Assembly: GCA_017646485.1 (NCBI GenBank)
Contig: JAGCML010000225.1
Coordinates: forward strand, 1-7,070
Reading direction: 5' to 3'
Length of the DNA: 7,070 nucleotides
Source of the DNA: Kiritimatiellia bacterium
GTDB lineage: Bacteria > Verrucomicrobiota > Kiritimatiellia > RFP12 > DVOR01
Shown here: positions 6,763 through 7,070 of the stretch, piece by piece
How the letters are laid out: each line of letters starts with the position of its first letter
Numbering within the stretch: position 1 is the stretch's first letter
Position numbers and translations under genes: made by a program
The notes under the pieces: generated by a model
What the model was told of the DNA's origin: nothing
The model's input: the letters and a program-made list of their open reading frames with translations, nothing else
Databases searched by the model: none

Positions 6763-6824
6763 AGGATGGCGTAACCGCTTCGCGGGGCGAGCTACGCTCG
6801 CGCGGTACAGGCTGCCGCCTTCCT
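6763..6824. repeat. Multibranched stem-loop in the core
   Basis: AGGATGGCG (6763-6771) pairs with CGCCTTCCT (6816-6824), 9 positions with one T-T mismatch. It encloses two small perfect hairpins: CCGC/GCGG (6775-6778 and 6782-6785) and GCGAGC/GCTCGC (6787-6792 and 6796-6801), each with a 3-nt loop. The layout could form a cruciform in DNA or a branched RNA fold. Confidence 0.55.
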
Positions 6825-6830
6825 AATGAA

Positions 6831-6858
6831 CCGGGGGCTACGCTCCGCTTACCCCTGG
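6831..6858. repeat. GC-rich hairpin in the core
   Basis: CCGGGGG (6831-6837) pairs with CCCCTGG (6852-6858), 7 bp with one G-T wobble, around a 14-nt loop. The loop carries GCTACGCTCCGC (6837-6848), similar to GCTACGCTCGCG (6791-6802) in the preceding hairpin, so the two stem-loops may share origin. No T-tract follows, so it is not an obvious terminator. Confidence 0.55.
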
Positions 6859-6868
6859 CTGTAAACTG

Positions 6869-6899
6869 TCGCCCCCTCAGGGCTTCTGACGGTGGGCGA
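6869..6899. repeat. Third core hairpin
   Basis: TCGCCC (6869-6874) pairs with GGGCGA (6894-6899), and inside it TCAG (6877-6880) pairs with CTGA (6886-6889). A short two-part stem, weaker than its neighbours, but it continues the run of hairpins through the core. Confidence 0.45.
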
Positions 6900-6902
6900 T
6901 GG

Positions 6903-6930
6903 GACAAAGGGACATAAGAGACAAAGGGAC
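6903..6930 (+). repeat. 11-nt direct repeat with 17-base period
   Basis: GACAAAGGGAC occurs at 6903-6913 and 6920-6930, separated by ATAAGA. Its purine-rich sequence differs sharply from the GC-rich hairpins on its left. Confidence 0.65.
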
Positions 6931-6931
6931 T

Positions 6932-6948
6932 CGCTAGCGTGCGCTTAT
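6932..6948 (+). repeat. 17-nt direct repeat, right copy
   Basis: CGCTAGCGTGCGCTTAT, the partner of 6739-6755 with one mismatch. The interval between the copies (6756-6931) holds all core hairpins and the purine-rich direct repeat. Confidence 0.8.
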
Positions 6949-6980
6949 CACTTCGACGAGAGCGTAGCCTGACGAGAAAT

Positions 6981-7070
6981 GGAGATGTGCCCATTTCGAG
7001 CAGGCTGCAAGACTTCTGCGACTCGTGGAAAATTACATGCAGTCTTTCACATGCTTCGTATCAGCGTTCC
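6981..7070 (-). repeat. Right inverted-repeat arm (B' + A')
   Basis: Read on the minus strand, this 90-base arm is A' (7070-7028) followed directly by B' (7028-6981), the uninterrupted form of the arm seen broken up on the left at 6552-6732. B' matches the left B with perfect 12- and 14-base ends. The match reaches the window's final base, so the true end of the element is unknown. Confidence 0.8.

Larger units (their letters stand above)
6517..7070. other. Gene-free, repeat-rich intergenic region
   Basis: No credible gene is visible in these 554 bases. The two open frames on the minus strand (6528-6728 and 6755-6994) run through the inverted arms and hairpins and show no recognisable domain or convincing start. 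Instead the stretch holds inverted arms, a nested direct repeat and several GC-rich hairpins, listed separately. It resembles a dispersed non-coding repeat or a non-autonomous mobile element more than a decayed gene; no transposase remnant was seen. Confidence 0.7.

Noticed and set aside
6755..6994. 79-residue minus-strand open frame in the hairpin core
   Set aside because: Arg/Ser/Pro-rich translation of GC-rich stem-loops, ending in the right arm; composition is that of non-coding DNA.
6552..7070. CRISPR array or insertion sequence
   Set aside because: Repeats are few, irregular and mostly inverted, with no regular spacers; no transposase reading frame or remnant lies between the arms.

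Overview
The window looks like chromosome from a Gram-negative bacterium. It carries an ExbD/TonB-type energy-transduction operon, which implies an outer membrane, and every protein gene is on the + strand. A secreted M60-type (mucin/glycoprotein-directed) peptidase, an ExbD-type operon and structured intergenic repeats would fit a gut- or mucus-associated member of the PVC group (Verrucomicrobiota, Kiritimatiellota or Lentisphaerota). That placement is a low-confidence inference from gene content; no marker gene here fixes it.

Layout. Positions 1-3358 hold a translationally coupled operon: the end of an ExbD/TolR-family gene (N-terminus outside the window), a single-pass membrane protein with a weak TonB-like C-terminal domain, and a 746-residue exported M60-like zinc peptidase. 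The first pair overlaps by 1 bp and the second by 4 bp (ATGA). A GC-rich hairpin at 3368-3396 probably ends this unit. Positions 3423-6004 hold a second unit: a COG0731-like radical SAM enzyme with a C-terminal helix-turn-helix-like tail, then a ComEC/Rec2-family DNA-uptake channel without the C-terminal metallo-beta-lactamase domain.

Positions 6035-6516 form a compact stable-RNA transcription unit. It has phased A-tracts, a near-consensus sigma-70 promoter (17-bp spacer), tRNA-Gly(GCC), tRNA-Lys(CTT), a second identical tRNA-Gly(GCC), a second identical tRNA-Lys(CTT), and a strong intrinsic terminator. The Gly-Lys pair is a tandem duplication.

Positions 6517-7070 contain no credible gene but are dense in repeats. 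Long imperfect inverted arms (6552-6732 and 6981-7070) enclose a core of GC-rich hairpins (6763-6899) and an 11-nt direct repeat. A 17-nt direct repeat (6739-6755 and 6932-6948) flanks that core inside the arms, so one repeat may be nested in another. This is the least explained part of the window. The right arm runs to the last base, so the element may continue beyond the window.

How the genes work together: the first operon plausibly couples proton-motive-force-driven envelope work to a secreted glycopeptide-degrading enzyme. The radical SAM and comEC genes share an orientation and a 56-bp gap but have no obvious biochemical link.
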